Of a DNA stretch of 64,000 nucleotides, positions 45,425 to 53,705 are shown piece by piece (within the stretch, counting starts at the first letter, position 1; every line of letters begins with the position of its first letter). Position numbers and translations under genes: made by a program. Under the pieces are notes generated by a model. It had not been told where the DNA came from. It made no database searches and saw only the letters and a program-made list of their open reading frames with translations. The DNA comes from Eubacteriales bacterium (GTDB taxonomy: Bacteria; Bacillota; Clostridia; Oscillospirales; CAG-382), in contig JAQVPJ010000003.1 in the NCBI GenBank assembly GCA_028702135.1, positions 62,001-126,000 of the forward strand. The letters are read 5' to 3'.

Positions 45425-47182
45425 CTATCTGTCCAATTCGCTAAGATTGCCTCCATCAAGATCCATGACATTGATAACGGCACTCATCACACCCGAAGAA
45501 TCGCTCATCGCATAATCCATTAACATCAGCTTATTGTTCACAAGATTCATATAGATTCCGTATGAAACACTGGAATAAACCGTTTTTTCATCGCTGCCGT
45601 CCATATTACAGCTCTTAATCGTGTAATTGTATCCGTATGCGGTATAGTTGAATTCGGTGTCATATTCGAAGAAGAAAATCCTGTCATTGTATGCGTTGAT
45701 ATTATAAATGGATGTCCCTGCTGCGCTTCTGATCAGCTGATTATTTCCTCCGTCCAGATCACAAGCATAAATGTTGTCGTTAAAATCTTTATATATAATT
45801 TTCTCTCCGCTTATAATATAAGTGTCCACCGTTGCAACCAGTAATACCTGAGGGTCTGTCCCATCCGGCTTGGTCCTATACATATTTCCTTGATTGTCAT
45901 AGTAATACAGCTGGTCTTTGTATATGAGCGGTGACAAACCATTGGTAAACAGCACTTCTTTGTTCTCGCCATTTATAAATGATCTGCATACTGACTTCGT
46001 ACCCTCGGAACCGGAACTGCTCTGTATGTAGTATAAGTAGTCTCCGTATAAAAACATACCGTAGCTATACTGATCATTGATCTTCTCTACCTGCGATCCA
46101 TCAAACTTCATTCTGAAAATATGATATGTTCCATCTATAGCTTCACCTTGATTTCCGGAAAAATACAACCAGTCGTCAACCACTACCAACGACCATCCGA
46201 ATCCATCAAATATAGACTTGACCTGTGATTCGTCTTTTTTCAATGCATAAATATGGGCTTTGTCGTTCACATCAAAGCTGGAATAGAAAATATACTGATC
46301 TGTGGCAAAATAGTATTGCCCGTTTAAAATATTACCTAAGTCTGATGCTTTAACACCTGATGAAACTACAGAAGAATTCGGACGGCTTGTAGAGTCCGAT
46401 GTTGTGGAGACTGTACTATCTAACTGGTCCTGTGACAGGTCTGTTTTTTTGTCTTTCAATCTGTTACCCAAAAAGATTCCGCCGACGATTAAACCCCCTA
46501 TGATTAATATTGATATAAGGATAATCGCTATAGTCGGAGTTTTCTTTTTTGGTTTGTTTTGCGCAGTATGCTGTACGGGCGGATATTGCTGAGCGTAAAT
46601 TGGTTGAGGGTCGCTCGAAACATATGGTTTTGGTCGCGCCGTTCCTTCTTGCCGTGAATCTGCTCCGCATGAAGGACAAAACCGAGAGTCTCCTGTCATT
46701 TTTGTCCCGCAGTTTGTGCAGAAACGCTCATACTTTTTGGGGTTTTGATTGATATTGGCATTTTCGATAACCACCGGCTTATAGCCCGGCGGATATGAAG
46801 CGTTTTGCTCATCATCGGTCTTTTGAAAAACAAACCCGCCTGATGCTGCAATAGCGGAAACCGAGTCAAGTATAGACCCGATTTTTATGAAGGCATCGGC
46901 ATCATCGCTATCTTTCGTTTTGACAATGATCTTACCGTAGTCCGGTTTTTTCGACAGCTCCTCGTCTCCCGCCATTACTTTTTCGTAAGCAAACACAGTG
47001 TTTTTTTCCTCATTCAAAAACAGCAGAGCAAAATACAGAATAGTAGCTGTATCCTCGTTCTCATCTTGCTGTTTTTTGAATGTCGCAGATATGGTGATAT
47101 CTGCTCTTTTCTCGGTTTGGAAGGGAACGTTCATCTCATTTAATCGCTTTGTCGTCTGCCGGATAAAGTAGTTTCTGTCCAT
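45425..47182 (-). CDS. Zinc-ribbon membrane protein with DUF5050 beta-propeller-like domain
   Basis: 585 aa. A cytoplasmic N-terminal domain (about 1-130) is followed by a zinc ribbon (CTNCGTKMTGDSRFCPSCGAD, near 155-175). A Pro/Gln-rich linker and one TM helix (IAIILISILIIGGLIVGGIF) lead to an extracellular repeat region (about 275-585). Its repeats, such as WLYFSGN, YLYYIQSSSG and QLYYYDNQGNMYRTKPDG, are typical of DUF5050/YncE-like propellers. It may sense an extracellular ligand. RBS AGGAGGGAA. Confidence 0.8.
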   Translation of the reverse strand: MDRNYFIRQTTKRLNEMNVPFQTEKRADITISATFKKQQDENEDTATILYFALLFLNEEKNTVFAYEKVMAGDEELSKKPDYGKIIVKTKDSDDADAFIKIGSILDSVSAIAASGGFVFQKTDDEQNASYPPGYKPVVIENANINQNPKKYERFCTNCGTKMTGDSRFCPSCGADSRQEGTARPKPYVSSDPQPIYAQQYPPVQHTAQNKPKKKTPTIAIILISILIIGGLIVGGIFLGNRLKDKKTDLSQDQLDSTVSTTSDSTSRPNSSVVSSGVKASDLGNILNGQYYFATDQYIFYSSFDVNDKAHIYALKKDESQVKSIFDGFGWSLVVVDDWLYFSGNQGEAIDGTYHIFRMKFDGSQVEKINDQYSYGMFLYGDYLYYIQSSSGSEGTKSVCRSFINGENKEVLFTNGLSPLIYKDQLYYYDNQGNMYRTKPDGTDPQVLLVATVDTYIISGEKIIYKDFNDNIYACDLDGGNNQLIRSAAGTSIYNINAYNDRIFFFEYDTEFNYTAYGYNYTIKSCNMDGSDEKTVYSSVSYGIYMNLVNNKLMLMDYAMSDSSGVMSAVINVMDLDGGNLSELDR

Positions 47183-47680
47183 AATTTCCCTCCTATGTAT
47201 AAATTAAAAAAATATTCATGAAGCAGAACCGTAAGAAAGGGTTGTTGCAAGACCTGATGGGGTATTTTTGGCCAACTCTGTTCCGCTATCTGACATACAT
47301 AAATAATTATAATTCATTATATCAGTATCTCTGACATTTTTCAAGATTTTTGTAACAATTTATCCGAAAATATCATTTTCGGATCTGGACGGTCTTTTTG
47401 TTCTTTCCTTAATTTGTCCTTCTTTACGGGCTGAGCCGTGTTTTGGTAAGGCTTTAACTATATAAGTAAGAATTGATAGTGCCAGGATAACGTTTTGTCG
47501 AGAAAATTATACCATATTTTTATATAAAATTATATACTTCAATGAAACACCGTAAAATTACCGGACGATCAACCCGATCGCCCGGCAAGGGAGTATTAAT
47601 TAACGAAAAGGTTCCAAATATTAGTGTGGGTGTATTAAGGATATAGTAAACATAGCACTAAACCGCCTGCGGCGATGGTA

Positions 47681-47709
47681 TTGACAGTGACTTTATCATC
47701 TGATATAAT
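47681..47709 (+). promoter_or_regulatory. Orphan consensus promoter
   Basis: TTGACA, exactly 17 nt, TATAAT, a perfect sigma-A match. No plus-strand gene follows; the RNA would be antisense to the 68-aa minus-strand ORF and run into the inverted repeat. Confidence 0.6.
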
Positions 47710-47915
47710 AACATCACAATTTAAACCACGTTGCCTCTAGAGAAAAACGGCTGGAACGATACCAGTAGAGTTTTATTTGTTGTGCCCAAAAGTTTAATTT
47801 CTCTCTTCTCCATACGTTGAAAACCCTGATTTTTAAGCCTTTTGAGAATATTATACATGTCATAAATCAAGTAAGAGAGATTATACTTTCCCCATATACG
47901 GCGGTTTCGTGCTAT

Positions 47916-47988
47916 GAAATTATCCAAAGTTGCGCTTAGAGACAGTTGTCTTGAAGCGTTTTTGTTTACGCAACTTCGGATAATTTTC
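47916..47988. repeat. 20-bp inverted repeat with nested stem
   Basis: GAAATTATCCAAAGTTGCG faces CGCAACTTCGGATAATTTTC, one mismatch and one bulge, around a 34-nt loop that itself contains CGCTT/AAGCG and GAC/GTC pairing. Too symmetrical for chance. It could be a mobile-element end or a structured RNA downstream of the orphan promoter. Confidence 0.6.
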
Positions 47989-48372
47989 TATTCATAATGA
48001 GCAGTCTAAAAGATAGGGGAGACAGCAACGTTTTAAACATTACTCGTTACGCGAATCTTGTTCCGATTTTCCAAGCAAAGATTGCTTGGAGTCGAAAAAT
48101 GCCAGAAGATTCATAAACAACTTACACAATTATGGACTGTTTTTTAAGTGCAGGTATTTCGATAATCCGACAACATTATCAGTGACAATAATTACAACAG
48201 CTCCATTAGTATCCAGAAACAGAAATAAAAGTAGTTAAATCACAAAAAAGTGTGCGTCAAAGAAAGAAGGTAAACGTTTTTTCAGGTTTTTATCTTAATC
48301 ACTGGCTTTATCCAATCTTAATTATATCGAACAAGAGAAGTAGCTTTTAACTTTCTTAACAATCCATACATG

Positions 48373-49683
48373 TTAATTTAAAATAGCTATGTTGGTTGCA
48401 GATAAACCTTTCTCGGTCTCTATTGGAATAAATGACAGTATCATACCTTCAATAATTTTATTTTGAAGGTACTTTGGAGCATTAGAGATATGAAAGAAAT
48501 ATCGTCTATTATTGCATTCAATAAAACCAAAACCGCGTTTTGAATTATAATTCGAAACTTTTCCATTGAGCCTTGTAGTTGTTTGTGTTATTGATGAATT
48601 AGACAAAAATGTCTTAAGTGCCTCTTCATTATCAGATGAATATGATTTCTCTTCCATTTGTTGTTGTATAATCCCTGAGAATTCAACAGCCTCTGTAAAG
48701 GCGCTCGAATATTTAGTATTTTTTAAAGACGTTGCATGTTCAGTTGAATTTTTTGCTGCTGATAAAAATCCAGCTCTATATAAGATTTGTGCTTTTGCAT
48801 ATTGCGTTAAATGGTTTTTGGAATTCATTTTTTCAGCTTGCATGATGCAAGAAATAGCATCGTTTAGATTGCCTATCTCATAATATTGCATTCCAAGTTC
48901 CCTATAAAGATAATCTTTTTTTCTGTATTTCAGTAAAGCACTACATTTTTCTATAGCCTCATTGTGCTTTTTATCAGCTACTAAAATATCAATCTCCAGT
49001 TCCTTCACATAATACTTTTTTGAATCGGTAGGAAACACTTTTTTTGCTCTTTCAATATTTCCTAGAGATAAATAGCTTTTTGAAAGTTGATATTGGTATT
49101 CTTCCTCTTTCGGCTTTATAAAAAAAGCTTTCTCAAGATAATTAATCGCTTCTTCAATATGATTTCTGTCAATAAGTAATTTTGCATGCTGAAAGCAAAT
49201 CGCTGCATAGGTGTCCTCATTTTGCCTTTTTTGCTCAGGAGTATAATTATTCCATATAGGATCACACTCGGCAAGTGATTTTAGCGCTTTCCAAAATTCA
49301 TCCTTTTTTAACACCATCATGCTCCCACACATTTGCCTTAGAGAGTAAGCATACCTATATTTTACAACTAAGTATTCAGGATACAATAATAATGCTTTTT
49401 CAAACCATTGGTTCGCGGTTTTCCAATCTTTTTGCATATAATATTGATATCCTACACAATAAGACCACTTCGCACTTTGGGGCTCCTTCTCAACTAACAT
49501 ATTATAACGTTTAATTGCAAGGTCGTATTTTGACAACCGCGAAGCACACCAAGCTGTTTTTTCAATAAAAAATATTTTCTCAGGTAATTGCCCAAGTAAT
49601 TCTTCATAGATATCTAGCGCCAATTGCCATTCATTATTTGATTCGTGCTCTTCAGCATTTCTTATTAGCTTATCTTCAGTCAT
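48373..49683 (-). CDS. TPR-repeat protein with C-terminal cold-shock domain
   Basis: 436 aa from the ATG at 49683 (GAGAAGGTGCTGAA upstream). It overlaps the stop of the RnlA-RNase HIII gene as ATGA, so translation is coupled. Residues about 5-330 are tetratricopeptide repeats (WQLALDIYEELLGQLP, WKTANQWFEKALLLYP, IEEAINYLEKAFFIKP). Residues about 371-436 form a cold-shock/OB fold with the RNP1-like KRGFGFIE and RNP2-like YFFHIS motifs, which bind single-stranded RNA or DNA. No RnlB similarity is seen. By position it may be the partner, antitoxin or RNA adaptor of the upstream nuclease. Confidence 0.82.
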   Translation of the reverse strand: MTEDKLIRNAEEHESNNEWQLALDIYEELLGQLPEKIFFIEKTAWCASRLSKYDLAIKRYNMLVEKEPQSAKWSYCVGYQYYMQKDWKTANQWFEKALLLYPEYLVVKYRYAYSLRQMCGSMMVLKKDEFWKALKSLAECDPIWNNYTPEQKRQNEDTYAAICFQHAKLLIDRNHIEEAINYLEKAFFIKPKEEEYQYQLSKSYLSLGNIERAKKVFPTDSKKYYVKELEIDILVADKKHNEAIEKCSALLKYRKKDYLYRELGMQYYEIGNLNDAISCIMQAEKMNSKNHLTQYAKAQILYRAGFLSAAKNSTEHATSLKNTKYSSAFTEAVEFSGIIQQQMEEKSYSSDNEEALKTFLSNSSITQTTTRLNGKVSNYNSKRGFGFIECNNRRYFFHISNAPKYLQNKIIEGMILSFIPIETEKGLSATNIAILN

Positions 49684-51554
49684 TTCAGCACCTTCTCGGT
49701 TGTTTTGAAATGTAGCTTTGCAAAACAATTGAGCTTGTCTTTTCCCTTGTTCTGAATAATGCTACGAGCTACACTCTCTACTTCAGATGAAGCACCCTTA
49801 GGTAAATCTATGCTAGCCTTTTTACTAAGTAATTTCAACTGCTTAAGATACATATCGCGTGCAAGTATAGATGCCGCAGCAACGGCAACATCTCTTTCAC
49901 CCTTTGGAGTTTGAAATAATTCTATTTTTTTACCTTTTTCCATTAAGGCTTTTTTTATGTAGGATTCGTCTCCAAATTGGTCGGCAATTGCATGTTCACA
50001 ATCTGAATGAGATAAAATATTCTCAATGACACGCGCATGACCCCAAGCAAGCAATAGATTCAGATTTTTCATTCTGCTATATAATTCATTGTATTTTTCA
50101 GGTAAAATAAATATAATTTCGTATTTTTTATTTCCTAATATATCACGTATTTGAGTAGCTAACTCTCGATTTTTATTATCAGTATTTTTTTTGCTATCTT
50201 GAACCCCAATTGAAACTAATTTTTCTTCATCAATTTTATCAAGCAATACACCGGCTATCACAAGAGGACCAAAATAATCTCCTTTTCCGGATTCATCAGT
50301 GCCAATATGTTTTTTAAAAACAGGAATTATTTTTTCTGTTGTAGTAGCTGACTGGATTCGGGTTTGCTCTTTTGGCTTTTGGTTTCCATGGATTTCTTTA
50401 CGTTGCAATATCTCAGATTCGGTGTATCCATTTTTAACTAAGATCCGATATCCATCCATAATCGCACTTGATATTTCTCCAATTCTATTCTCAACTTGCA
50501 TAATATCTTGCAAATTAACTATATCGTCATCTTGAGCCGGATCAGCGTGTAATTCATGGCATCGAATACTTTCCCAAACAGTATTTAATTTATTTAATAC
50601 AAAACCATTTCTCGAAAGGTCTTTTATGTACTTTTCAAATTTTTTATTTCTTAGGCAATTTCCAATATCAGCTTTATTCGGGTTTTGTTTATAATCCTCA
50701 AATGAAATAAAGCACTTGTCAATCATTAATCGAATAATAAAGCCTTCAAATGTTTTTGCAAAAGGATATAAGATAGGATTATATAATGGGATTTTTAGAT
50801 CTTTTTCTTTTACAGCTTCTAAAATTCCGATCGCACTAACAAGTGTTATTTGATCATTTTGATACAGATAATCAAACGCATCTCTAGAAATACGTTCTTG
50901 TGCTCTTTGATAAATGTCTGAGAACACCTTAGGTATTTCTTCTATTGCTTTTTTTACCTGCTTTTGCTCTCTTTCTGGAACATATATTAAAGCATTTTCT
51001 ATCTCAGATAATGGATTGATAGAATGCACTATACCTAATATCTCCGTAAACAATGGAGATGATGCACCTTGTAGCAGTAATGTACCATTGGTAAATTGCG
51101 TAATTGAAAACCTTTGCGTGCCCTGCATTACATCAAATTTGTAGTTAATAGCTTCTCTGGGTTTGCTTTCTTCAATGTTTTTGTATTTAGCTTTAATTGC
51201 TGATTTTATTTCTTCTTGTTTTGTTTGTGTTGCAATCCTTATTGCTAAATGTATTGGGATGGTCTTTGTCAACGGAGTCGTTTCGTTTTGTTCAGGATAA
51301 GTCTGCTTCTTTTCATATTGCTGAGGCTCAAAAAGCAAATTTAATTCCTCTGGAGCGTTTTCTAATACGATTTTTGAAGATTTGCCAGCTTTGAAATACA
51401 GTACCACGCCAAAGCTTTCGCAGAAATACTTATATCCGTAACCATTATTAATCGCTTTTTCGTTCGTAATACTATAGTGAGCATCTGTTAGTATAGTTCT
51501 AACTTTATTAATTGCTATATCCCTTTCTAATACAAACGTAATGGTAGTTGACAT
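49680..51554 (-). CDS. RnlA-like HEPN toxin fused to RNase HIII
   Basis: 624 aa. Residues about 1-180 are two TBP-like repeats matching the NTD and NRD of RnlA. Residues about 195-380 are a HEPN domain like the RnlA Dmd-binding domain. It has Glu270 (KTFEGF), Arg331 and His336 (RCHELH, R-x4-H), at nearly the spacing of E258, R318 and H323 in E. coli RnlA. Residues about 410-624 are a complete RNase HIII catalytic domain: Asp420-Glu421 (GTDESGKGDYFGP), QDSKK, Asp525 (IADQFG), VAVAAASILAR and LPKGAS. In E. coli, RNase HI is reported to stimulate RnlA, so this fusion joins two known partners. RBS GGGGAG; co-transcribed with the TPR-cold-shock gene. Confidence 0.85.
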   Translation of the reverse strand: MSTTITFVLERDIAINKVRTILTDAHYSITNEKAINNGYGYKYFCESFGVVLYFKAGKSSKIVLENAPEELNLLFEPQQYEKKQTYPEQNETTPLTKTIPIHLAIRIATQTKQEEIKSAIKAKYKNIEESKPREAINYKFDVMQGTQRFSITQFTNGTLLLQGASSPLFTEILGIVHSINPLSEIENALIYVPEREQKQVKKAIEEIPKVFSDIYQRAQERISRDAFDYLYQNDQITLVSAIGILEAVKEKDLKIPLYNPILYPFAKTFEGFIIRLMIDKCFISFEDYKQNPNKADIGNCLRNKKFEKYIKDLSRNGFVLNKLNTVWESIRCHELHADPAQDDDIVNLQDIMQVENRIGEISSAIMDGYRILVKNGYTESEILQRKEIHGNQKPKEQTRIQSATTTEKIIPVFKKHIGTDESGKGDYFGPLVIAGVLLDKIDEEKLVSIGVQDSKKNTDNKNRELATQIRDILGNKKYEIIFILPEKYNELYSRMKNLNLLLAWGHARVIENILSHSDCEHAIADQFGDESYIKKALMEKGKKIELFQTPKGERDVAVAAASILARDMYLKQLKLLSKKASIDLPKGASSEVESVARSIIQNKGKDKLNCFAKLHFKTTEKVLK

Positions 51555-51595
51555 TTTACTCTCCCCATTTCTTTGAATTCTGTGCTTCTTACAAT

Positions 51596-51736
51596 TTACA
51601 AGCTTCCCACTATTGCTACATGATCTGACCCGTGAACGAACTTCACATTATTGCTAAAATGCGAATTTCCTTTTTTTATCTTATCAGAATATGCATTCAA
51701 CCTTTCCTTCAAAGCCGAATATCCAACTGAAAACAC
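51596..51736 (-). CDS. Candidate small ORF upstream of the RnlA-like gene
   Basis: 46 codons from a GTG at 51736, ending 41 bp before the RnlA-RNase HIII start. The translation (SALKERLNAYSDKIKKGNSHFS..HGSDHVAIVG) has a protein-like composition, but the strong CGGAGG overlaps the GTG, and the TTG at ideal spacing is in another frame. It may therefore be a leader, a shifted remnant or a real small partner protein. Confidence 0.3.
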   Translation of the reverse strand: MFSVGYSALKERLNAYSDKIKKGNSHFSNNVKFVHGSDHVAIVGSL

Positions 51737-51845
51737 CTCCGTTTTTTATGCCGATAATGTCTTATTTACCTTTAAAAGTTTCAAATTCTCCATTACCATA
51801 AGGCTGTGATAACGGAAAAAGTTTCTGCGCCGAGCGTGTCTTCGG

Positions 51846-52026
51846 GGGTTTTTGTGGTAGGAAGTATCTTCTTTCAGAACGCAAATGAACATAATATTAC
51901 ACGGATATTATAAATCATTTTGTGCGTATTGTCAAGTTCAAAAAATCCTGTTATTTTTGTAACATATTACATTTTGGGCATGAAAAAACTGCTTATTCGG
52001 TTAAAAATAGGCAGTTTTTTGACATG
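51846..52026. repeat. 180-bp promoter-bearing repeat, copy B
   Basis: Same element as 40568-40748, including the TGTAA-CATA-TTACA dyad (about 51958-51971) and the CTGCTTATT..AATAGGCAG hairpin with TTTTTT. Its promoter drives the RnlA-RNase HIII operon. This copy has the closer match to the sigma-A consensus. Confidence 0.75.
51907..51935 (-). promoter_or_regulatory. Promoter of the RnlA-RNase HIII operon, inside repeat B
   Basis: Minus-strand TTGACA, 17-nt spacer, TATAAT; perfect consensus. The leader is about 345 nt long and includes the candidate small ORF. Confidence 0.75.
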
Positions 52027-52283
52027 TTTGAAAATAGTTATATAAACAACCGTTTATGCGGAGCAACACAAGTATAAAATGTTTCAACTTCCGAGCGGAA
52101 AAGGCACTTTGTTATAAAAAAATTACGCTTTTTGCGTTCATAATAAAGAAGCCTGCAATGCTTTTATGAACTGCACGGTTCACATTATGCTTGATTATGT
52201 TTTCGGGAATATCAGTATTTTCAGATACATACTAAAGATAATCCCTTTAAAATTGAGAACACGGAGAATAAATCTATATTTTT

Positions 52284-52325
52284 GTTGTAATTACAACATA
52301 CAATGTTATGCAAAACTTATATAAT
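52284..52325 (+). promoter_or_regulatory. Cupin promoter with a perfect palindrome at -41.5
   Basis: GTTGTAATTACAAC (52284-52297) is a perfect 14-bp palindrome. The -10 box TATAAT is at 52320-52325, but the -35 position (CATACA) is poor. With a start about 7 nt after the -10 box the dyad centre falls at -41.5, the class II activator position of CRP/FNR-type regulators. Confidence 0.6.
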
Positions 52326-52354
52326 ATAGAAAAATATTCAGGAGGTGTACTTCA

Positions 52355-52669
52355 ATGGTTGAACAGATATTCGAATTATCAAAAGGCAATGAAAAGGCTG
52401 TGGAAAAAGTCATATTTGATGAAAACCTTCACTATCTGCACATGGTATTCAACAAAGACGAGGGGCTTCCGGAGCACTTTACCAATTCTAACGTATACAT
52501 GACGGTAATACGCGGCAAACTCTCAATTGGCTTGAATGATCAGAATATTCACGAATACGAGGCCGGAACTCTGCTGAAAATCCCTTTTCAAACCAAAATG
52601 AATGTCAAAAATAAGCACAATGAAACCTTAGAGCTGATTATCGTAAAAGCTCCCGCTCCGAAAAGCTGA
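52355..52669 (+). CDS. Small single-domain cupin protein
   Basis: 104 aa. A lone cupin barrel: YMTVIRGKLSIGLNDQN is cupin motif 1-like, and the EYEAGTLLKIPFQTKMNV region is motif 2. Metal-binding His residues are mostly absent (only one around HYLHMVF), so it may bind a ligand without metal catalysis. RBS CAGGAGGTG. It lies between the RnlA module and the recombinase-tail array, with its own activator-type promoter. Confidence 0.75.
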   Translation: MVEQIFELSKGNEKAVEKVIFDENLHYLHMVFNKDEGLPEHFTNSNVYMTVIRGKLSIGLNDQNIHEYEAGTLLKIPFQTKMNVKNKHNETLELIIVKAPAPKS

Positions 52670-52702
52670 GAGGACAGTACCGGAAGCATAAAAGATTGAC
52701 AG

Positions 52703-52756
52703 GGCAAATTCACGGTAATATTCAAGTCCGGCTTGACGGTGGATTCAGAGGAATAA
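52703..52756 (+). pseudogene. Serine recombinase 3'-end remnant (unit boundary 0)
   Basis: Only the last 17 codons plus stop remain, in frame: GKFTVIFKSGLTVDSEE. This matches the closing beta-strand pair of large serine recombinases (typically DKFTVEFKSG). It is followed at 9 bp by the array's common terminator. It marks the left border of the passenger array. Confidence 0.65.
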
Positions 52757-52764
52757 GGGCAAAA

Positions 52765-52798
52765 AAGGCACTCTGCGAGATTACAACACAGGGTGCTT
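52765..52798. terminator. Array terminator (copy 0)
   Basis: AAGGCACTCTG..CAGGGTGCTTTGCTT; same family as 54667-54702, 59349-59384 and 60736-60771. It closes the minus-strand unit A and the recombinase remnant. Confidence 0.7.
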
Positions 52799-53002
52799 TG
52801 CTTATAATTCAGATTAGGGAATTAGACAAAACATTCTGGTTCGTTAATCATTAATTTGGATCTCCCTTATCATATTCTGTGTTCCATTTCACAGCCACCC
52901 AGCAACAATACTATATAATAAATTAGAATGTCAATATCAAGAGTTTGTGAAACCTACGAAATACTGATTAGTAAACTTCCTTTTTGTATGGGATCACTTC
53001 TA
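52799..53002. other. Spacer between array terminator and pirin remnant
   Basis: No gene or signal recognised; AT-rich. Confidence 0.3.
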
Positions 53003-53540
53003 TTATTCTATCCGAAGTGATATCAGTATTAATAGTACCGTCAAAGTGAGCAGGATAATAAAAATTCCAGAAATGCCGAGCAACAATCTGAGTTTGCCCC
53101 AATCAAACTCTATTTCTTCAATTTCCGGGTTTTTAATGCTGTGGTAAGCAGGAGGGACCATTTTATCCTTTGCGGGAAGATTCAGCCAGAGCTGCACACC
53201 AAGCAACCGCTCGGCAGCCGGTAATTTTTCTTCATGCATAATACCGGAGCCCGCCGTCATCCATTGAACTTCCCCATCACCGATCGTATCCTCATTACCC
53301 AAGCTGTCCTTATGAGTCATAAACCCACGATACACATAACTTATTATCTCGATACCTCTGTGCGAATGCATGGGAAACCCCGCTGTGTAGTCATCAGGAT
53401 TTATGCTATCAAAGGAATCTAGCATTAAAATCGGATCGTATTCCTGAACAGTTCTGTTTCCTAATACTCTGACCAGATTCACTCCTGCGCCATCCTGTTG
53501 TTCTGTAGCCTCTGACCTGTTGCCTGATTTTTCTTTCCAT
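53003..53540 (-). pseudogene. Pirin-family protein, frameshifted and 3'-truncated
   Basis: The genuine start is the ATG at 53540 with TAGGAGG upstream (MERKIRQQVRGYRTT), but it lies in a different frame from the body (DGAGVNLVRVLGN), so a one-base shift separates them. The body shows pirin hallmarks: MLDSFDSINPDDY, FPMHSHRGIEIISY, WMTAGSGIMHEE, LLGVQLWLNLPAKDKM. The metal ligands of the HxHxGIE motif are kept. After about residue 185 the sequence departs from pirin, and the C-terminal cupin half is missing. The ORF-track start at 53641 only translates the short repeats. Confidence 0.75.
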
Positions 53541-53587
53541 ATAGATAGCCTCCTATGAAATATTTTTAATAATATAAGTTTTTCAAA

Positions 53588-53636
53588 GCATCTAACCTGA
53601 CCACTCACGGGGCTATAATATCTAACCTGACCATAT
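53588..53636. repeat. Array short repeats (unit A, inner)
   Basis: Two copies of TCTAACCTGACCA with CCACTCACGGGGCTATAATA between them; the same unit as at 56124, 57083 and others. Confidence 0.7.
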
Positions 53637-53705
53637 GTCAAATACTGATTATCACCTTAAACGCTGAATATATCCTTGTCGGTAAAGTTTTACCCTCCTT
53701 CTATT

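Larger units (their letters stand above)
47183..48372. other. Long gene-poor region with an orphan promoter and inverted repeats
   Basis: 1.2 kb with no convincing gene. It holds a fully consensus plus-strand promoter (47681-47709), a 20-bp inverted repeat (47916-47988) and a smaller hairpin (CCAAGCAA-AGA-TTGCTTGG, about 48080-48100). The minus-strand 68-aa ORF 47721-47927 (NRRIWGKYNLSYLIYDMYNIL) is protein-like but unrecognised and may be the end of a lost transposase or similar gene. Confidence 0.4.

Noticed and set aside
47721-47927. 68-aa minus-strand ORF (NRRIWGKYNLSYLIYDMYNIL)
   Set aside because: Protein-like but with no RBS and no family recognised; likely a fragment, so mentioned only in the gap entry.
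47916-47988. Possible attC site of an integron
   Set aside because: The order is GTTGCG first and CGCAAC last, opposite to attC, and no tyrosine integrase is visible.
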